DNA from: Vigna angularis | Lineage: Eukaryota; Streptophyta; Magnoliopsida; Fabales; Fabaceae | DNA: 64,000 nt | Assembly: GCF_016808095.1 (NCBI RefSeq) | Contig: NC_068972.1 | Span: 24,234,289-24,298,288 of the forward strand | Direction of reading: 5' to 3' | Shown: positions 26,601 through 38,145 of the stretch, piece by piece | How positions within the stretch are numbered: the first letter of the stretch is position 1 | How the letters are laid out: each line of letters starts with the position of its first letter | The notes under the pieces: generated by a model | Told to the model about the DNA's origin: nothing | What the model saw: the letters and a program-made list of their open reading frames with translations, nothing else | The model's database searches: none | Program-made: the position numbers and the translations under genes

Positions 26601-28581
26601 AAGTAGCTTCAATATGACCTATCTTATTTAAATGAGTAGAAATATTAGAAGAACTAGCAAGAAAATTGTTATTGTTACCAATGAAAGTGTTATTATTAAA
26701 GGAAATTTGATTCTTACCACGAACATTAATAGCGATGTGACCAATCGCAAGTTGTCACTCTTGCTGAACAACATTGGAAAAGATTTTGGCTATTGTTGGC
26801 ATAGGTTCCAAGAACAATACATGAGACTTATTGCAGAATATACATTAATGATAATCATAATTTTATACAAATCATGGAACAAGTCACTGATAAGTGTGAT
26901 AATTACTTATTATTCACGCTTATTTTACACTTTAATTTGTATTTATTCATGTTTTGTGTTTTCTCCTCATGCAAAGATGTGAGATTTTCTTATTTTGTTT
27001 AAGTTTTAGGTTAGTGAGTCCATTTGAGAGTTTAGTACAAGAAAATGAAACATCTTTGATTTTGAGAGTTACTTCCATGATTTTCTCGGTCAACCACAAC
27101 ATGTTCGCTCAACCAAGAATATAAATACTCGTTCAATTAGTGGATTGTCTCTCTTAGCGAGCATGTGCAGTTAATAGGGAGATAGTTGACTTTTCGCTCA
27201 GTGAATACATGTTTGATGGCCTAATGAAAAGTCAAATTGTGTAAGTGGTTTATTAGTTGAGAAAGAAAGAAATGAGACAATCCTGAAGTGTGGGAAAAAG
27301 AAGAAACCCAATAATTCGCCAAAGGTTACTCTAAGTTCATCAAGCCGTTGTGCTTTCCTCAAATTTGTATTTTCTAGATGGCTAGGAGTAGTTAAACTCC
27401 ATTTTCATTGGGATTGGATATCATGTACTCAAATTGATGTAATCCTCCTATGCAATTGAATCTTTGTTCATTTTTATGTCTTATCTACATTATTATTGTT
27501 TATGATGGAATATCATAATATCTAAAAGTGTCTAATAATTGGAAAATGAATTGGAACTTGGATATAGATAGTACAACTAAGTGATTTGGGATCTAGGGAT
27601 AGACTCAATAACTTGATCATTCTAAACATCTGACTTAATGTGAATTGTATGTTAATTTGACTAAGAGATTAGCAATTTGATATATAGATTTAGAACTTGT
27701 TACTAAGGGATTAGGACTAATATGTCTTTGATGTGAATGTTTAAATGAAACTGAGATAAATTGTATAAGGGTGTTTTCATCATTTGATGTATGAATTCCA
27801 ATTCCAATGAAGCTTTATCTTTATCTTTATCTTAATCACAATTTCATATAATCTTGTTGTTACAATCTGTTTCATGATGATGAACTCAATCATTTTTTGT
27901 ATCAAAGTTGTAATTGATACATTAACTTCATTAGACAAATAGGCACAAATTCCTTGAGAAATCGATACTTGAAACTTCCATTTACTACTTGTTCTCCCAC
28001 TTTTTTTTTCTATATTACTTATTATGCTAACCAATACTATTCAAAAAAATTTCTTTTTTTCTTTTTTTGTGTTTTTAAACAATAAACAAATTTTTTTTCA
28101 TGGTTTTACACTTTATGTTTGTCATATTTTCATATATGCATTTAGGGTTTGGAGTTCATCATCCTTTAAAATTATCATGATGCGTCCAACAAAAAATAAA
28201 TCAATATATCATCATATAATTTTTAGGATTTAGGGTGAAAAAAGGAATGCAAGTCTTGGAACATAGTTTTTTTAACAAGAACTCAGTTCAACAATAGTAG
28301 TCACTATGAAAACACAACAAATGGTGAACAAGACAACAAAGAAAAGATGGTGAATGAGGACAACGGTCTCTTTAAACAAATTTTAAATAATAAGAATGAT
28401 CTTTAAATATTAACATGACAAACTTGTAAACAAGAGAGAAAACCTAGAAACAAAAACACATTAGCGAGAGGCAACAATAAGGTATGCATAGTAAAAAAAA
28501 ATTAAATTAACCTTATTCTCATAGGAGTATAGGCTAGATTCTATGTAAAACCGTAACCTATAAGATCTAATCTCAATTACT
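26601..28581. other. Intergenic, possible LTR remnant, no gene seen
   Basis: AT-rich. A 116-codon plus-strand frame at 26632-26982 has no recognisable domain and I do not call it a gene. The stretch 27380-27780 (AGTTAAACTCCATTTTCATT, then a 'ttgatgtaatcctcctatgcaattgaat' type tail) resembles the 3' part of legume LTRs, but no partner copy is present. Confidence 0.4.
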
Positions 28582-28674
28582 TTACACTAGTACAAAAATC
28601 GCGTATAACGTCGAATATTTTTAGTTTTTAACGGCGAATTCGTAAACAACGTCATATAAGGAGACGTTACAATT

Positions 28675-29015
28675 CATTTGATAACCTTATTATTAGGCAA
28701 TCAAATCATAGGATTATACAATTTGTTGAAAAAAGGCATGATAATAACATTTTTTTGTATCACAGGATTGTTAGTTACTCGTTGGATTTTTTCAAGCCAT
28801 TTACCATCTAGTAATTTATATGAATCATTAATATTTCTTTCATGGACTTTTTCTATCTTTTATATGTTTCTTTGCTTAAAAAAACAAAAAAATTACTATT
28901 TCAATACCATAATAACACAAGTATTCTTTTTACCGAAGGCTTTGCTACTTCGAGTCTTTTAACCGAAATGCATGAATCCTTCAAATTAGTGCCTACTTTA
29001 TAGTCTCATTGGTTT
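28675..29015 (+). pseudogene. ccsA: Plastid ccsA fragment (cytochrome c biogenesis) inside the CACTA element
   Basis: The plus-strand frame reads [15 protein letters not shown], then [36 protein letters not shown] and [11 protein letters not shown]. This is the N-terminal third of plastid CcsA, the haem-attachment factor of the thylakoid cytochrome c system. The open frame runs to 28962. After a frameshift near 28935 the similarity continues as [14 protein letters not shown] and then KLVPTL to about 29015. There is no start codon of its own and the rest of the gene is absent, so it is a non-functional nuclear plastid insertion. The identification is from memory of the conserved protein; the plastid-like base composition agrees. 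Confidence 0.88.
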
Positions 29016-29239
29016 ACATCAAATTTAAAAAATTCGACGTTAAATTAATGTCGAATTTTGGTAATATACGACGTTAACTTAACGTCGAATTTTGTCAATA
29101 TTCGACGTTAATCAATTATTTTTGTTTTTTTAATTAATTGTGATCTTTTTTACAACTCTACGAGACTTGAAAAGCAAAAAAACAACAAATTTTAGTTTTT
29201 GGTATTTTATAAAGCATGAACTATGAACGTGTATGATTG

Positions 29240-29400
29240 TACCAACAACAAACAATAATAACCAACAATAAACAAGTTCAATCAAACAACAACAAACAAG
29301 TTCAACTAAACAACAACAACAAACAAGTTCAACAAAAAAAACAACAAACAAGTTCAACAAATAAGTTCTTCAAAACGAAAACGAAAACGAAAACTAACAT
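29240..29400 (+). repeat. AAC-rich simple repeat
   Basis: Imperfect (AAC)n with an interspersed AACAAGTTCAA motif repeated about five times, ending in a short AAAACG triplication (29370-29392). It lies inside the CACTA element. Confidence 0.8.
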
Positions 29401-29864
29401 TCAAAAGGTGGGTTCGTCAGAATAAAGTTTCGTCACAGTGAGAGAGAAAACACAATGCGCCTATGAAGGACAAGAGCACGAAAATAATCGGTTTAAAACA
29501 AACAAAAATCATATATAAAGTAATTAATTATCATGCATTTGTATCAAATGAAAGAAATATTACATGTGATGCTCGTCAAACTTCGTTCGAGAAAAGTTTG
29601 AGAAGAGAAGAGGGTATCGCGCACTAAGATAAAGTGAATGAATTTTCAATCTCCTGCTCAAATTTTTATTGAATTCACTAACCTTTTGACGTCGAATTTA
29701 AAAGTCATTCGACGTTTTATATCCTTTTACGTGGAATTACAATTCTAAACGACGTTTAATAATTGCATTTATTTACAAAAATTTCACCCCTCATTTTTAA
29801 CATTGGTTATTTAGTGGTTGGACGTTAACGTGTGATGTTATACGTTGTTTTTGTACTAGTGTTA

Positions 29865-30232
29865 AGATCCCGCTTTCATATATTATCAACTATATATGTT
29901 ATTGAATCAAAGTAAAAACAAGAAAATGAATGAAAATATTTACTTTGTTGAAATGGAAATATAATAACCAATGCAACATAGAAACCTAGTGTACAAATAA
30001 ATATTTAACGATCAAACAAGGACATATAACATATTCAAATAAAATATTTTAAATTACTATTTACTACAATAATTTTTAGACATGATTGTATACGTTATTT
30101 CATATTATTGAATTAATTTGAAAAATTAAATTATTTATTATAAGAAAAAATTGAATTATTTATTATTGTTATTATGGGCTTGTAGCTAGCCGATCAGGTA
30201 TGGTGACAAACTGGATAGAAAGGACCAAGCAG
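29865..30232. other. Intergenic, nothing seen
   Basis: AT-rich sequence between the CACTA element and the small LTR element. No reading frame or repeat structure recognised. Confidence 0.5.
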
Positions 30233-31160
30233 TTGACGTGCCAAAAAGCATCTCATAATCGCTCGGTCCCGACAGCAGTTAAGTAGAATTAATGCGTAGT
30301 TAATATTACAACGGATACTAATGAGTGGTTAAAATTTGTATTAATGACCATTAAAAAGGTAAATTAATTGGTGAGATTCTTCTAAACTCTATAAATAAGG
30401 GTTTTTTTACTCACTATTAAACTATAAAAAACCTACTGAGAAAGATTCTGACTTGAGCGTCGGAGTGTATTCTGCAGGTCACCTCGTATACTTATCGGTT
30501 ACCAAAGCACGAAGCGGAGAAACGTTCGGCATACAAGAAGATCTACATAGGCGAATTATCCTCGTTCTATTTCAGTAGAAACATTTTGGTGCTTACCATG
30601 GGGCCGAAGATTTTTTGAAGACACCCTAGACCATAAGGATGGCAGCACAAGACCAATAGCGATGATGTAGGAGATGCAAAGGAGGATGGAAGCCATGCAG
30701 GCGGAGATGGTGACTTTGAGCATCGAGCGCGATGCGGGATAGAGGGCCCCGCTGAATCAGCAATCGGCAACACCCACTCAGAATCCTATAGTGGAATTAG
30801 CGTTGACGTGCCAGAAAGCATCTCATGACTGCTCAGTTCCGACAACAGTTAAGCAGAATTAATGCGCAGTTAATATTACAACGGCTACTAATGAGTGATT
30901 AAGGTTTGTATTAATGGCCATTAAGAGGTAAATTAATTGGTCAGATTCTTCTAAACTCTATAAATAAGGGTTTAATTTCGAAACTCACTTTTTTACTCAC
31001 TATTAAATTATAAAAGACCTACATAGGAGTGTATTCTGCATGAACATCGAAGCGTATTCTGCATGTCACCCCCTATATCCATTGCTTACTAAAGCACAAA
31101 ATGGTGAGACGTTCGACATACACACAGGCGAATTATCCTCGTCTCATTTCAGCAGGAACA
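30233..31160 (+). mobile_element. TRIM-like short LTR element derived from gypsy
   Basis: Two direct repeats of about 355 bp (30233-30583 and 30803-31160) share TTGACGTGCC, CTATAAATAAGGG and CGAATTATCCTCGT. They are separated by only about 220 bp. Straight after the left repeat is TTTTGGTGCTTACCATGGGG, a degraded form of the TTTTGGCGCCCACCxTGGGG primer region of gypsy elements. The interior also reads MEAMQAEMVTLSIERDAG in one frame, resembling the start of a gypsy gag. CTATAAATAAGGG is probably the LTR promoter. No clear target duplication. Confidence 0.72.
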
Positions 31161-31381
31161 AATATAAATAATATATAATGACTTTTTTCCCCAGAAAATC
31201 ATTTATTTGTTTAATCTATTTCGAACTTAACACATACATCTAACCTTTATAAAAATAACATTTAATAATAATTTAAATTTATATATATATATAATATTTT
31301 GATAATTAGAATCAATTCAAATTTATCCATAATATTTAATAATAAATGTTTGGAAACATGTAAATAGTTAAAACATCATAT

Positions 31382-31819
31382 TATCCGCGGGTAACGGGTA
31401 TTTTAATACCCGTTTCTAAACGGGTCGGGTACGGGTAGTATACCACACGCCCCGCGGGTACCCGCTGCCCGCGAAAAATTAAAAAAAAATTATATATTTT
31501 TTAATTAAATTAATTAAAAATAAAATAAAATTATATTTTATTAGGTTAAATTTAATTAAAATTAAATTTTAATTTATATTTAATTTATATTATATATATA
31601 TATATTTGTAATTTTATTTAAATTTTATTTTAAATATGTATTAAATATTTCTTTTTTATTTTTTACGGGTATCTGCGGATACCCGCAGGTTTTAAAATAC
31701 CCACGAATATTTTTTAAACGTGTATCCGATAGGTAACGGATCGGGTAACGGGTACAATTTTATCCGGCGGGTCGGATTGCGGGTAAACACTACCCGTGCC
31801 CGACCCGTTGCCATCCCTA
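31382..31819. mobile_element. hAT-like MITE (438 bp)
   Basis: The exact 8-bp duplication catcatat flanks it (31374-31381 and 31820-31827). The right end in reverse reads TAGGGATGGCAACGGGTCGG, a frequent plant hAT-type terminus. The left end has related CGGGTAACGGGTATT blocks. The GC-rich ends contrast with an AT-only middle (31480-31660). No coding capacity. Confidence 0.82.
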
Positions 31820-31872
31820 CATCATATATACTTATAAAGGAGAGGAGACCAAAATTTTAAACTTAAATATTT

Positions 31873-33275
31873 GGTTTAATCCTTTTTGACATCCCTATTT
31901 GTGTAGGAATGTCTCATATAGGTCCTCGTTTTTTAAAGTGTATCAAAATAGTCCTTAATTTTGAAAATTGAGATCAATTGAGTCCTTCCCGTTAAGTTGG
32001 CTGGACGGCGTTAAAAAAATTGATGAGTGGGATGCTGAGATGACGAAATGTTACTGACGTGGCATTGAGTCCTCCCTGTAAGCTATGTCCATCGACACGT
32101 CCCTCTCGTCCACCCAAACCCTAAACCCCTTCAGGATCATGCGCACCGCGTTGCAGTCCTCGAATGTTCGCCGAACCCCGCGCAGGCTCGTTAAATACAC
32201 CACGATTCGCTCCTCCGTCCCGGACAACCGAAACGGCGTCGTCGTCGTGCACGAGTCCCAACTCGCTTTTGATTCCGATTGGGACTCCGATTCTGCAGCC
32301 TTCTTCGAGGAGGACTCGAACAAGGTACAGAGCTTCCTCACCATTTTCCCGCGGATTGAGGTTTTCGCCGACTCAGCGGATCCGTAGAACCGATTCAGCG
32401 AACCGGACCGGTCCAGACTCTGCTGGCTCTGAGGAACGTAAGGTTTCTGCGAGTGCTCAGAATGAATCGTGTTCGACCGGTTGAAGAACGGAAACCGCGA
32501 CATCTTCGACAAATTCGACACTCTCCGAGCTCCTGAACGCAAATAATCGAAAGAATTTAGCGTTAGTTTTCGGAAATTGACTTTGAAATGCTATAATTTT
32601 CATCATCTAATTCGAAATTGATTCAATTCAAAATCATTTGCATTTCCTGAAGCGAAATTTTCTCAAAATTACGTTTTCCGGCAGCTGATATTTCAACGCG
32701 GCTTCATTTTAACACGAATTAGAACATTTCAGGGTTTCTTTTTGAGGATTTTCCATGTTCAATCAGAAATTACAACCGAGCTCGAATTACAGGGATGAGA
32801 GTTTAAAAGAAAACGAAAGAAAGAAAAAAAAAAGGAAGCGATGAAATTCAGAGTTTACTGTGTTTCACGTCCGGCAACGGTGAGAATGCTCCGACTCGGC
32901 GGCAATGAATGACGGAAAGACAAAGTCCAGAAGGTGAGTTCTGTTACTTTGGTTAAGGGATTGATGTTTTTTTTCTTTGAATATTTGTTGTTTGAAGTTT
33001 TGTGTTTGTTTTGAGTTTTGGGGTTTTATGTGTCTGTGTGTGGTGTTTCAGTTTGTAGTTGAAACAAGAATTGGGTTTTGTCTGTTTTAGTTTTGGAGAA
33101 TGCTTGAGAGATGAAGAGAAAAAGGTGAGGTAAGGGTTGCCGTCCAGCCAACTTAACGGAAAGGACTCAATTGATCTCAATTTTCAAAATTAAGGACCAT
33201 TTTGATACACTTTAGAAAACGAGGACCTATCTGAGACATTCCTACACAGATAGGGATGTCGAAAAGAATTAAACC
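31873..33275. mobile_element. Pack-MULE carrying a glutaredoxin-like gene fragment
   Basis: Inverted ends of equal length (137 bp: 31873-32009 and 33139-33275) begin GGTTTAATCCTTTTTGACAT and GGTTTAATTCTTTTCGACAT. They are flanked by an exact 9-bp duplication taaatattt (31864-31872 and 33276-33284). Nine bases is the Mutator signature. The interior is GC-richer than the surroundings and contains part of a host gene rather than a transposase. Confidence 0.92.
32051..32542 (-). pseudogene. Captured, truncated glutaredoxin-like gene fragment
   Basis: A minus-strand frame of 163 codons. Its first two thirds are a basic, Ser-rich leader (SKMSRFPFFNRSNTIHSEHS, GSLNRFYGSAES). From about residue 107 it reads TEERIVVYLTSLRGVRRTFE, then DCNAVRMILKGFRVWVDERD, the start of the glutaredoxin domain of the plant At5g39865/At3g28850 type. 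The frame then runs into non-homologous sequence (YREDSMPRQ, stop) about where the captured segment ends, so roughly half the domain is lost, including the C-terminal GG-containing glutathione-binding part. The parent gene would be elsewhere in the genome. 32543-33138 is probably its leader or upstream sequence. Confidence 0.82.
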
Positions 33276-33748
33276 TAAATATTTTAATGTATTATCTCCC
33301 GTGCATGAACAAACCAAACGCTTTCAGTAGGAAATAAAAAATAAAAAAGCCTTACTTTTAACATATTAAAGGAACCAACCCAATAAATTGAACCAGTTTT
33401 GCTATCTCCATTTGCATATATCACAATTCACAAGTACATCTACTGTCCCAAAATCCTCACATCTCCGATCGGGATCCTTCCACTGATCAAAAAGTAAACA
33501 AAACGAAATTGCTCATAGAAACTGTTCAAGCTAGTTGCGCAGGAAAGAACTAATCAAACATATTTACTTCAATAACTTATTGTGTACAAAACAAAGCGGA
33601 AGTATTTTATGATTTCAATCTTTAGAAGTAAAGTCTATTACATCATAAGAACAAGTATGACATAGTCGAAGAAGCATAGCTCCGAATTTGACGAGTATTA
33701 ATGTAAGGACTATGTTTATTGTTGTATCACGAACACAGACAATGCAGA
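33276..33748. other. 3' flank of the universal stress protein gene
   Basis: AT-rich spacer between the Pack-MULE and the stop codon at 33749. The part nearest the gene would hold the 3' UTR. No poly(A) signal could be assigned with confidence. Confidence 0.4.
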
Positions 33749-34735
33749 TCAATGTTTGATTTTTGGCTTCTTCACTATCATTACCGTGCAGTGAGCATGA
33801 TGAGCACAATAATCACTTACACTCCCTAAAACAGCCCTGCAAAATATAACAAAGAAAACATTAATCGACGACTAGCTTCTACAGGAAGAATATACACAAG
33901 GACCCGTTTTGGGCCTAAAAAATCTTTACATCACACATAATCACGTTTTCCAATTTACAAGAAAAAATTAACAAAGTGTCATCTAAAAACTGATTAAGAG
34001 CACGGTGATATGAACAAGTTCTCTTACTTGTCAGAACTTATGTTATTGGTATTGAGAATTTAAGAAATTTGAGCAATTTAAAAGCACTTTAAGAAATTTC
34101 ATATGAACTCAAATCTCATTCTCCAACCCATCACTTGGCAACTAAATATAATCACCCAAAACTGCAAAGCAAGTACCTTTTTATAGCTCCATAACCGTGA
34201 CTACCCACAACCAATACTGCTGCATGATACTTTTCCACAGCATCACAAAGAACATTTCTGGGATCGCCTTCCACAACCTCCGCTGTGACATCATCTACCT
34301 GAGAAATAATCAGATCTTATTACCAATTATATTAACTGATAAAGAATGAATCAAAAACAGTGACAGAAGAAGGTTAAGAATGAAATTACAGATTTGTCGA
34401 TGCAAAGTTGTCTAGCGGAATCAACGACTCTGGCCGCAATCTTTCTCAAATCAGAATCTACAATAGGCAATATCTCAGCGGCACCTACATACACTAAGGA
34501 AGGGTTCTGAATTGAATTAAAGAAGAAAGTAGGAGAGTTAAGAAAGTAACAGAAGGGACGTACCAGGTCCGGCGAGACCCACGGCGGAAGTGGCGGTGGG
34601 TCTGGAGTGAACGAGAACCAGCTTGAAGATTGGACTCGGAAAGAAGTGATCAAGGGTCCATTTGAGAGCGTACGTGCTCTGTTCACTGTCATCTATTCCG
34701 ATCACCACCACTTGCTTCTCTGACGATCCTGCCAT
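33749..34735 (-). CDS. Universal stress protein (UspA family)
   Basis: Soluble ATP/nucleotide-binding stress protein of the plant USP family. Four exons on the minus strand join in phase: 34735-34564, 34484-34390, 34298-34177, 33836-33749. They total 477 nt, 158 residues plus stop, the usual single-domain size. The protein begins MAGSSEKQVVVIGIDDSEQS (first strand with the conserved Asp pair), continues TYALKWTLDHFF and LVLVHSRP, and ends with the ATP-binding motif GSHGYGAIKRAVLGS, which fits G-x2-G-x9-G-S. An upstream in-frame ATG at 34786 would add 17 hydrophobic residues; the family start is the one at 34735. The exact stress response is not shown by the sequence. Confidence 0.94.
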
Positions 34736-34789
34736 CTCAAAAACCAAAACCACAACAATTATACCCACTTCCCTTGACAACTCCAATTA

Positions 34790-34797
34790 TTTATAAA
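34790..34797 (-). promoter_or_regulatory. Candidate TATA box of the stress protein gene
   Basis: TTTATAAA lies about 55 bp upstream of the start codon at 34735 on the minus strand. That is close for a plant leader, so the true promoter may lie further out. Confidence 0.3.
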
Positions 34798-34799
34798 CA

Positions 34800-36399
34800 C
34801 ATCCAAACCCACTTGTCAATTATTCAATCGTTGCTTACTCGTGAAACCCTTGTCTGAAAACGACGTGCTCGTCCCTTGCGGATACTGTAGGATAAAACAG
34901 GGGCCACCAATACAATTCAGTAAAGTTTTTTTCTTTATTTATGTATTTATTTATTAGCCTTCTTTTTTTATATTTCAAATTTTAAATATCAATACATTTC
35001 GTAGCCAGTAAATACTCCTCTTCGTTGTTGTCAAAACTCAAAAGATAATCATACAACATCCATTCATCGAATCTGATTCCTACATAGTGTTTATAAAATC
35101 TAAATTATTTCGGATAGCGTAAGATACTTTTTCTTCTTCTTTTGGTATGTAGCGTAACATTTTTCTAAATGTCCAATACTTACTTCTTATCACACCAGAG
35201 TACTTAAAATCTTAGTATTTTTTTAGTAATTACAATTTTTTATAATAATTACTAGTTAATAAATATCAAGATGGAGAGTGTATTAGGACTAAAATAAATA
35301 TAAAAATAAATAAGAAATTAAAATGACAGGAGCAATGGTTTATTTGGTAAAGCATGTGGTGTGGGTCATATGATGTCATGTCATGGGATAGTTGTGAGAG
35401 AAGAGAAAGCAAATCTGTGTGCGGCAACTTCAAAACGTGATCCAGTGGTAACGAGCATTTTGTTGTATACACGTAATTTTAACTTTTTTTTTGTTTAATG
35501 ATTACCTAAATTAAATACAGTTGCAATTTAATTTTTAAAATTATAATATAAATTCCTTATATAAATAGTAAGGTATTGTCACTAAATTACAATCAAATTA
35601 TAAAATAACTTTTCAAAAAACATTCCATTATTTACTAATTCTTCTAAATATGTGATATGATGACAAAAAATCATCTTTTTTTCTAGTCTTAACCTAAAAT
35701 CTGAACTAACATGTGATTTTAGTGAGAAAAAACAAAAATAAATAAACACTTTTTGATCACTTTGAATGTTTAGAAGTTTTTTCTTTTTTATATAGATTAA
35801 TTGGATTTTGAATACTAAAAGTGTCAAATATGATAAGAGTGAGAGTCGTTTGTCTGTCTCTTAGCCTCCCTCAGTGCCTACCTGGCGTGAAGAAGGAGCA
35901 GTCCGTAATGTAGGAACTGGGAAGCATATTTCGGCGACACACTGTTTAATTTAACCATTGATATGATTATATCAATGGTAACATTATTTGATAAATTAAT
36001 AATATTTAATTTAAAACTTTGTGTTTTATTTATTTCATTTTTTGTTAAATTAACAAATTTACTTTTTATTTAAAGATGTGTGAATTTAATTCATTCTTTA
36101 TTTCAATATCAATAAAAGAAACGTCATTCTGGGTTAAATTCGAACGTGAAAATTTATATTCGTATGTTTTTAAAATTCAAATTTGAATTTATCAATTTGA
36201 AAATACATTAATCAAAAACTATATTTAACTATTAAACACTTATTTTTTATTATTAAGATCAATTTTAATTTATTAACATTAATTATGAGAGTGAAAGTTT
36301 GATTACTTTAGTTAATGGGGTTAAATATTTAAGTTTAATTGCATGAATTATTAATTAATACTTAGACGTGAGAGATTTTTATTAAATGTTTACGATTTT
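34800..36399. other. Intergenic, no gene seen
   Basis: AT-rich upstream flank of the stress protein gene. No reading frame with a recognisable product and no clear repeat pair. Confidence 0.5.
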
Positions 36400-37682
36400 G
36401 GTTTAATCATTCACATCATAAATATTTCTAATGACTTTTTTCTTAAATTGGTTTTTACTTTTTTTTTTCTAATTGAGTCTTTATTTTTTTAAAACTAAAA
36501 CAATTATACAGTTAGTTCCGTACTAACACCGGTAAAGAAAGTGTCATGTGTCAGTTAGTAAATTTTTTAAATATTTGTTTTCATTTTTTTAATTTTTAAT
36601 TTTTATTGTTTCAAAATATCTTTTAGAAAAGTTAAAAAAACAAATTGTCACATATCAATTTTATTGTATTAGTTTTGGTCATCACTTTTTGTTTTGTTTC
36701 AATTTATTCTTAATTTTTTTTAAAAATTATATAATTTGTTCCTCTCTAAATTCAAACAAAATTTCATTTATAAATAAATCTTTACAAATATTTTTATTAA
36801 AACTGATATTTTGATTAAATATTTTTAACAAGATTAAATTTATTTATATTTAGATTTAGTTAATTATGTAAATGTTATGTTCTTTAAATATACCTATTTA
36901 TAAGAGTTTTAAAAAAATAGTGACATGACAATTAGTGTAAATTTTTCAAATGACGTGGCTTAGTGAACAAATTATTGATGTGAAATTTCACTTTTTTTTA
37001 AATAAAAAATTGAAAAAAAATTGTGAAAATAGTAATTAAAGATATTTTCTTCTACATTAATTAGTATTTTCACAATTTTCTCTAATTTTTTATTTAAAAA
37101 AATAAAATTCCACGTCATTAATTTGTTAACTATTTTTTTTAACTCTTATAGGTATATTTAAATAACATAATTAACATTTATATAATTAACTAAATATAGA
37201 TATTAATAAACTTAATCTTGTTAAAAATGCTTAATAAAAATATTTGTATAACATTTATGTACAAATTAAATTTTTTTTGAATTTGGAGGGAGAAAAATTG
37301 TTTAATTTTTAAAAAATTATGACTAAATTGAGACAAAATAAGAAGTGAGTGAGCAAATTGATACTAATGTAATAATACATGGCTTGATAGTGACACATGG
37401 TATTATCAATGTCATGTCACACTGTCATTGTCACATGACACAAAATTAGTTTCACAAATGATATTTTTTTTTAATTTAAAAAATAAATAAATTAATTAAA
37501 AATATATTTAAAATATTCAAAAAAGAACATGACAGGTGACACCCTCTTTAATAGTGTTAGTATAGAACTAGCTATAATTGTTTCAATTTTTAAAAATAAA
37601 GATCCAATTGAAAAAAAAATATGTGAAGAATCTATTTGAGAAAAGTCAGAAGAGACCATATATATATATATATGATTAAATC
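36400..37682. mobile_element. Foldback element, 1.28-kb imperfect palindrome
   Basis: The whole block is self-complementary about a centre near 37040. Paired segments include ATTGAGTCTTTATTTTTTT (36474) with AATAAAGATCCAATTG (37600), GTACTAACACCGGTAAAGA (36509) with CTCTTTAATAGTGTTAGTAT (37543), and TATACCTATTTATAAGAGTT (36889) with AACTCTTATAGGTATATTT (37141). The outer ends read GGTTTAATCAT (left) and, in reverse, AGATTTAATCAT (right), so it may be a Mutator-type foldback. No target duplication is clear and there is no coding sequence. Confidence 0.75.
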
Positions 37683-37886
37683 TATTATTTTTTATTAGGA
37701 TAGTACATAAACTTCGGTAGGTTGCTCACTTTGTTTGTGTTTGTTTTCATGTATTTACTGTTTTTGGATATGAGAAAACTGAGTGCGGGAAACATTTGTT
37801 TCAGCTAATTTGCAGTGCAGTGGAAGCACAAATCAACAATCCCCACTGATCCATACGTGCATGTGACACAAAAGGGTAAATATCTC

Positions 37887-38060
37887 CAAACCTTCATACA
37901 ACTATCATTTATATGTGATTGACAAAAGAATCAAAAATCTTCATACAACTATCATTTATATGTGATTGACAAAAGAATCAAAAATCTTCATACAACTATC
38001 ATTTATATGTGATTGACAAAAGAATCAAAAATCTTCATACAACTATCATTTATATGTGAC
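37887..38060 (+). repeat. 47-bp tandem repeat, about 3.7 copies
   Basis: The unit contains CTTCATACAACTATCATTTA followed by TATGTGATTGACAAAAGAAT. Copies are almost identical, with one substitution-rich edge copy at each side, so the expansion is recent. It is followed at 38080-38145 by two copies of a TGTGCGCCACTCAACC motif. Confidence 0.9.
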
Positions 38061-38145
38061 AGACCAAAGACTACGTTTAATGTAGTCATTAGTGTGCGCC
38101 ACTCAACCAAGATCGATGTAGTCATGAGTGTGCGCCACTCAACCC

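Larger units (their letters stand above)
28585..29861. mobile_element. CACTA-type element carrying plastid DNA
   Basis: The ends are CACTAGTACAAAAA (28585) and its inverse TTTTTGTACTAGTG (ending 29861), flanked by the 3-bp duplication tta (28582-28584 and 29862-29864). Subterminal repeats of the form CGTATAACGTCGAA, TTCGACGTTA and AACGTCGAATTT occur near both ends. It has no transposase. The interior contains a ccsA fragment and an AAC-rich simple repeat. Confidence 0.85.

Noticed and set aside
26632..26982. 116-codon plus-strand frame after the gypsy LTR
   Set aside because: No recognisable domain, composition like the AT-rich flank, no promoter or splice context.
27380..27780. Solo LTR
   Set aside because: Looks LTR-like in composition, but no partner copy, ends or duplication could be found.
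28678..28962. 94-codon frame as a working nuclear gene
   Set aside because: It is a fragment of plastid ccsA without its own start and with the rest of the gene absent; the frame is inherited.
30567..30773. Minus-strand frame across the TRIM-like interior
   Set aside because: The plus strand gives the gag-like reading; this is the shadow of it.
32085..32484. Plus-strand frames opposite the glutaredoxin-like fragment
   Set aside because: Shadows of the minus-strand frame, which has a recognisable domain.
37887..38060. CRISPR-like array
   Set aside because: Plant nuclear DNA; direct tandem copies without spacers.
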